Assembly: GCA_029266635.1 (NCBI GenBank)
Contig: JAQSWM010000004.1
Location: forward strand, 124,001-188,000
From: Sphingobacteriaceae bacterium
GTDB lineage: Bacteria > Bacteroidota > Bacteroidia > Sphingobacteriales > Sphingobacteriaceae
Direction of reading: 5' to 3'
Length of the DNA stretch: 64,000 nt
The stretch's first letter is position 1, and each line of letters opens with the position of its first letter. The notes under the pieces are model-generated. The model was not told the origin of the DNA. It saw nothing but the letters and a program-made list of their open reading frames with translations, and ran no database searches. Both the position numbers and the translations under genes were made by a program. This document shows positions 60,800 to 64,000 of the stretch, piece by piece.

Positions 60800-60881
60800 T
60801 GCGGAAGAAGGGACTCGAACCCCCACGCCGTGAAGCGCCAGATCCTAAGTCTGGTGCGGCTACCAATTACGCCACTTCCGC
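60800..60881 (-). tRNA. tRNA-Leu (anticodon UAG)
   Basis: On the minus strand, GCGGAAG / CTTCCGC form the acceptor stem with discriminator A. The anticodon stem CCAGA-TCTGG encloses CTTAGGA with anticodon TAG, which reads CUA. A long variable arm (class II) is present and GGTTCGAGTCC gives the T arm. CCA is not encoded. Confidence 0.93.
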
Positions 60882-60940
60882 AGTTAGGATTATTTCAGGT
60901 CGGCAAAACTACAATTTTACATGCATTTTGCAAAATCTAA

Positions 60941-61744
60941 TTACGAATTAACGCTATCAGTTTGTTGCTTAAGCGAATACAAATATTCGGGAGCAAATTG
61001 AAGCCTGCTGCCGTACCAGCTAAACATCTCGCCATCTACTACAAAGACTGCTGCGCCTGGGCAAATGGGCCGGAATTCATCAATGTGTTTTTCTGAAAAC
61101 GGATACGGTTCTGACGAAAGAAATATAATATCGGGATGAGCTTCAGCTAGCTGTTCACTAGTTAATACGGGGTATCGTTCAATGTCGATAGCATTTTTCC
61201 AGCCACCAAGGTTCAGCATATCGTCGATGAATGTTCCCTTTCCCGCGAGCATGTACGGATCTTTCCAGATCAGATAGGCAACCCTTAACATTTTACCAGA
61301 TGATGTCGCCAGCGCTTCAAAGCCGGCGCCTATCTTTTCTCCGAGCCCAACTGCCTCACTGGTCCTCCCGCAAATCTCTCCCACCTGCCGAATCATCTGC
61401 AGGGCATCCTCGAGGTTATTAATATCGCTCATCCAGACAGGAAATTCCTGCATGAGCTGTTCTATTTGCCCACGCTCATTCTCTTCCTTGTTGCCGATAA
61501 TCAGGTCGGGCCGGAGCGTGCGGATAGCTTCAAGGTTCAGCATTTTAGTCCCGCCGATCTTTGGCTTTGATCTGAATCTGTTTTTCGGGTGGATACAGAA
61601 CTTTGTTATTCCAACCACTTCTTCATCAAGCCCGAGCGAAAACAGCAACTCTGTTTGGGATGGAACAAGTGAAATGATGCGCTTAGGCGGATATTGGACT
61701 TCGACCGGGCGGCTGAGTTGATCTGTAAAAGTTTTAAATTGCAT
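60941..61744 (-). CDS. BtuF-like periplasmic-binding-fold protein without signal peptide
   Basis: A 267-residue protein of the helical-backbone metal/cobalamin-binding family. PPKRIISLVPSQTELLFSLGLDEEVVGIT, LNLEAIRTLRPDLII, and LNLGGWKNAIDIERYPVLTSEQL fit, with an ABC-binding-type core. It has no signal peptide or lipobox and no transporter genes nearby, so it may act in the cytoplasm, for example as a B12- or metal-binding sensor. Its start overlaps the hybrid kinase stop by 11 nt. This coupling is the only clue to a partner. Confidence 0.82.
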   Translation of the reverse strand: MQFKTFTDQLSRPVEVQYPPKRIISLVPSQTELLFSLGLDEEVVGITKFCIHPKNRFRSKPKIGGTKMLNLEAIRTLRPDLIIGNKEENERGQIEQLMQEFPVWMSDINNLEDALQMIRQVGEICGRTSEAVGLGEKIGAGFEALATSSGKMLRVAYLIWKDPYMLAGKGTFIDDMLNLGGWKNAIDIERYPVLTSEQLAEAHPDIIFLSSEPYPFSEKHIDEFRPICPGAAVFVVDGEMFSWYGSRLQFAPEYLYSLKQQTDSVNS

Positions 61745-63350
61745 CGCTGGCCATAACTCCCTTTTTCACCAGCCGCTCAATTTTTTCGTATAAAACGATC
61801 GGATCAAACGGCTTGCTTAAAACATCATCCACTCCCGCTTCAAGAGCCGCGGTTTGCTCTTCTTCTAACACTGCTGCCGAAAGAGAGATGATAGGAATGT
61901 GAGTTTTGCTGCCGGCTTCAGCTTCCCGGATTTTACGGGTTGTTTCGTAACCTCCCATCACGGGCATGTGTGTGTCCATAATGATGAGGTCGTAAGAATG
62001 TGCTGCCATCTGTGGGAAAACCTTAGATCCATCGTCCACAGCGTCAACCTTGATGTCCCAGCCGCTTAACAGCTTTTTGATCATGAATTGATTCACGAGA
62101 TTATCTTCAGCGAGCAATATAGACACGTCCTGCATCTTCGGCAGATCGGAAGGCTTCACTTTAGCGATTTCCCGCGACGCGTTGCCTGCTACAACCTGGT
62201 ACCAGTTTATAAACGAAAACTCGCTGCCCTCTCCTTCTTTGCTGTCAACCGATAACCTGCCGCCTTTAAGCTCCGCCAACTTTTGCACAATGGATAATCC
62301 TAAACCCGTACCACCGTACTGCTTCGCCGTATTATCGTCAGCCTGCTCAAAAGATTCAAACACCCGAGATAATTTACTTTCGGGAATGCCGATGCCGGTG
62401 TCCTTCACCGTAAACTGTAGCTCAGCGGTATCGTCTTTCGCCTCATTTACTTTGAGTATCAGAGAAACGCTGCCTTTGTTAGTGAACTTAATCCCATTGC
62501 TGATGAGGTTCATCAGTATTTGGTTTAGCCTGAGCGAGTCTGCGATAATGAAGCGTGGCACGTCCGGTGCTATCTGCAAGTCGAGCGCTATGCCTTTTTC
62601 GTCTGCCCGGAACCTCAAAATATCAATTACTGACTGCGTGAGCCTAACGATGTCCACTTCGCTCCTAACGATTTTAAACTTGCCGGCTTCGATTTTAGAA
62701 ATGTCTAGAATGTCGTTGATTACACCTAAAAGCGACTGCGAAGAGATATCAAGCAAGTTAACCAAACCCTCCTGCCCTTCGGTAAGACCGGTTTCACGCA
62801 GCAGGTGCACAAGCCCGATGATGCCGTTTATCGGAGTTCGGATCTCATGGCTCATGTTTGCCAGAAAGTTCTCTTTGATCCGCTTTCCCTGCTCCGCCAG
62901 TTCCTTTGCGTTGATCAATTCTTTTTGGAATTTCTCAAGCTCAAGATTTTTGTTTTTTATGTCCTTTTGATTCCGCACCATCTGGATAAAGGACTCCACT
63001 TTGGCAGTAGTAATGAATGGATCAATGGGTTTGTATAAGTAATCAACAGCTCCTACATTAAATCCCTTGACGGCATATTTCGAATCAGTGGAAATTGCTG
63101 TGACAAATATTACCAGTATATCCCGCGTACGCGGATTGCTTTTTATAATCTCTACCAGCTCAAATCCATCCATCTCAGGCATTTGCACATCAACAAGGGC
63201 AATAGATATTTCCTGTTCCCAGCAAATCCGCAAAGCTTCGTTCGGAGAAGTGGTGGTGATCAGCCGGATGTCGTTGCGCTGAAGCAAAGCTTCCAACGCG
63301 ATAATGTTCTCTACTTTATCGTCTACAATTAAAATATTCAGTTTTTCCAT
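61734..63350 (-). CDS. Hybrid sensor histidine kinase with N- and C-terminal receivers
   Basis: A 538-residue soluble kinase. Residues 1-125 are a receiver (DDK near 8-10, phospho-acceptor in ALVDVQMPEMDG, K in YLYKPIDPF). A coiled linker is followed by HisKA with FLANMSHEIRTPINGIIGL, HATPase_c with NQILMNLISNGIKFT and DTGIGIPESKLSRVFESFEQ, and a C-terminal receiver with LIIMDTHMPVMGG. There are no membrane segments, so input comes from the first receiver. I start at the ATG at 63350. It lies 1 nt after CheB and is coupled to the BtuF-like gene. Confidence 0.92.
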   Translation of the reverse strand: MEKLNILIVDDKVENIIALEALLQRNDIRLITTTSPNEALRICWEQEISIALVDVQMPEMDGFELVEIIKSNPRTRDILVIFVTAISTDSKYAVKGFNVGAVDYLYKPIDPFITTAKVESFIQMVRNQKDIKNKNLELEKFQKELINAKELAEQGKRIKENFLANMSHEIRTPINGIIGLVHLLRETGLTEGQEGLVNLLDISSQSLLGVINDILDISKIEAGKFKIVRSEVDIVRLTQSVIDILRFRADEKGIALDLQIAPDVPRFIIADSLRLNQILMNLISNGIKFTNKGSVSLILKVNEAKDDTAELQFTVKDTGIGIPESKLSRVFESFEQADDNTAKQYGGTGLGLSIVQKLAELKGGRLSVDSKEGEGSEFSFINWYQVVAGNASREIAKVKPSDLPKMQDVSILLAEDNLVNQFMIKKLLSGWDIKVDAVDDGSKVFPQMAAHSYDLIIMDTHMPVMGGYETTRKIREAEAGSKTHIPIISLSAAVLEEEQTAALEAGVDDVLSKPFDPIVLYEKIERLVKKGVMASDAI

Positions 63351-63351
63351 G

Positions 63352-63969
63352 TTAATTAAGCGTTCGCTTGAGAGCTGTGATCTGAGAGACAAGTTCAAAA
63401 ATATCTGAATTATTAAGAACAAGCGGATTCTTGCATGTTCCTATCGCCGAAGATGGCATTACGTCAACTTCAGCGCTCGAAGGATCCTGCACAACAGCCA
63501 GCCCGCCGTTTGCTTCAATATATGCTAACCCGTTTGCTCCGTCCTGATTTGCTCCCGAAAGAAGAAGCCCGATGACTTTATCTTTGCAAACATCAGATAC
63601 GCTTTCGAATGTAACATCGATTGCAGGCCTGCAGAAAAACAAAGGTTCTGAACAGTCGAGTGTGAAAGTGCCGTTGGGTTCCAAAAGCAGGTGGTAATCT
63701 GTAGGTGCAAAATATACTACCGAAGTTTTCATCTGCTCATGCCCGTCTGCAAGTTTCACTGTAACCTTTGTTCTTTTCTGAAGCAATGCCTCCATTGATG
63801 ATTTGTGCTTTCGGCTTCGGTGGATAATTACCACCACCGCGAGTGGAAATTCAGCGGGCAATGAGAGCAATATATCAAACATTAAACTAAATCCGCCCGC
63901 AGAGCACCCGATAACCATCACTTCGGCGTTTTTTATTTTCTCTACTGTGTAGCTGTTGAGGCTAAGCAA
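63352..63969 (-). CDS. cheB: CheB-type methylesterase domain protein
   Basis: A 205-residue CheB catalytic domain without the usual receiver. The serine is in VMVIGCSAGGFSLMFDIL, the histidine in VVVIIHRSRKHKSS, and the aspartate in LLLSGANQDGANGLAYI. It likely removes methyl groups from chemoreceptor-type glutamates, here probably within a CheR-CheB-kinase signalling unit. The start is taken as the TTG at 63969, which overlaps the upstream stop; it is uncertain because the window ends 31 nt further on. Confidence 0.85.
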   Translation of the reverse strand: MLSLNSYTVEKIKNAEVMVIGCSAGGFSLMFDILLSLPAEFPLAVVVIIHRSRKHKSSMEALLQKRTKVTVKLADGHEQMKTSVVYFAPTDYHLLLEPNGTFTLDCSEPLFFCRPAIDVTFESVSDVCKDKVIGLLLSGANQDGANGLAYIEANGGLAVVQDPSSAEVDVMPSSAIGTCKNPLVLNNSDIFELVSQITALKRTLN

Positions 63970-64000
63970 TTTTCTGGTATATGTTTTCTGTTTTACTTAC
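63962..64000 (-). CDS. C-terminal end of a gene, probably CheR
   Basis: The minus strand is open from the right edge for 12 codons to a stop at 63962-63964 (ending KTENIYQKIA), overlapping the cheB start by 8 nt. That overlap and the cheB neighbour suggest cheR, but the piece is too short to prove it. Confidence 0.35.
   Translation of the reverse strand, partial: VSKTENIYQKIA

Overview
The window comes from a Bacteroidota chromosome, most likely a member of the Sphingobacteriaceae (the Pedobacter/Mucilaginibacter group). The evidence is the protein types: a fused SpmA/SpmB protein, a PE-Lig-Pol ordered LigD, LytS/LytTR regulators, a GH89 / N-sulfatase-like / De Ley-Doudoroff cluster, Bacteroidota-type AMP nucleosidase and arginine decarboxylase. 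Shine-Dalgarno sites are mostly absent, several upstream regions carry the Bacteroidota -33 TTTG / -7 TAnnTTTG promoter pattern, and intergenic repeats of the GTCATCCTGAG and GTCATTTCGAG type are common. I cannot name the genus from sequence alone.

Layout. 0-6.7 kb: start of a membrane pyrophosphatase gene, an amino acid permease, a YjbR protein, a methionine sulfoxide reductase, a 3-methyladenine glycosylase, a LytTR/LytS two-component pair and a DUF892 ferritin-like protein. 6.7-17.7 kb: sugar catabolism, with a sulfatase, an SMP-30 lactonase, the dgoA-dgoD-transporter-dgoK galactonate operon, and on the other strand GH89 alpha-N-acetylglucosaminidase, a DUF1080 hydrolase and a thioredoxin/TPR protein. 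17.8-30.3 kb: RhlE-like helicase, aldose epimerase, GH1 glucosidase, hydrolase, a HepT/MntA toxin-antitoxin pair whose toxin carries two stop codons, SpmAB, arginine decarboxylase, prmC, xerD, aroQ and mgtE.

30.3-41.7 kb is an accessory hotspot. It holds a 213-bp duplicated repeat, a 10-bp and a 21-bp tandem array, and then an AT-rich operon of a tiny protein, a TIR protein, a caspase-like remnant, a deoxyribohydrolase-like/TPR sensor, two more TIR-like (ThsB/DUF1863 type) proteins and a double SLATT (DUF4231) membrane protein. I read this operon as a candidate anti-phage system: TIR proteins make an NAD-derived signal, the TPR protein senses it, and the SLATT protein acts on the membrane. 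It ends at a leftover tail of a type I restriction HsdS gene, a RAYT transposase flanked by perfect palindromes, and several MITE-like repeats.

41.7-64 kb is mostly housekeeping: S41 peptidase, bioB, EnvC-like protein, PhzF, MBL nuclease, the Ku/LigD end-joining pair (LigD split by a frameshift at an A10 run), gyrA, AMP nucleosidase, clpX, clpP, tig, tRNA-Leu, and a CheR-CheB-hybrid kinase-BtuF-like operon running off the right edge.
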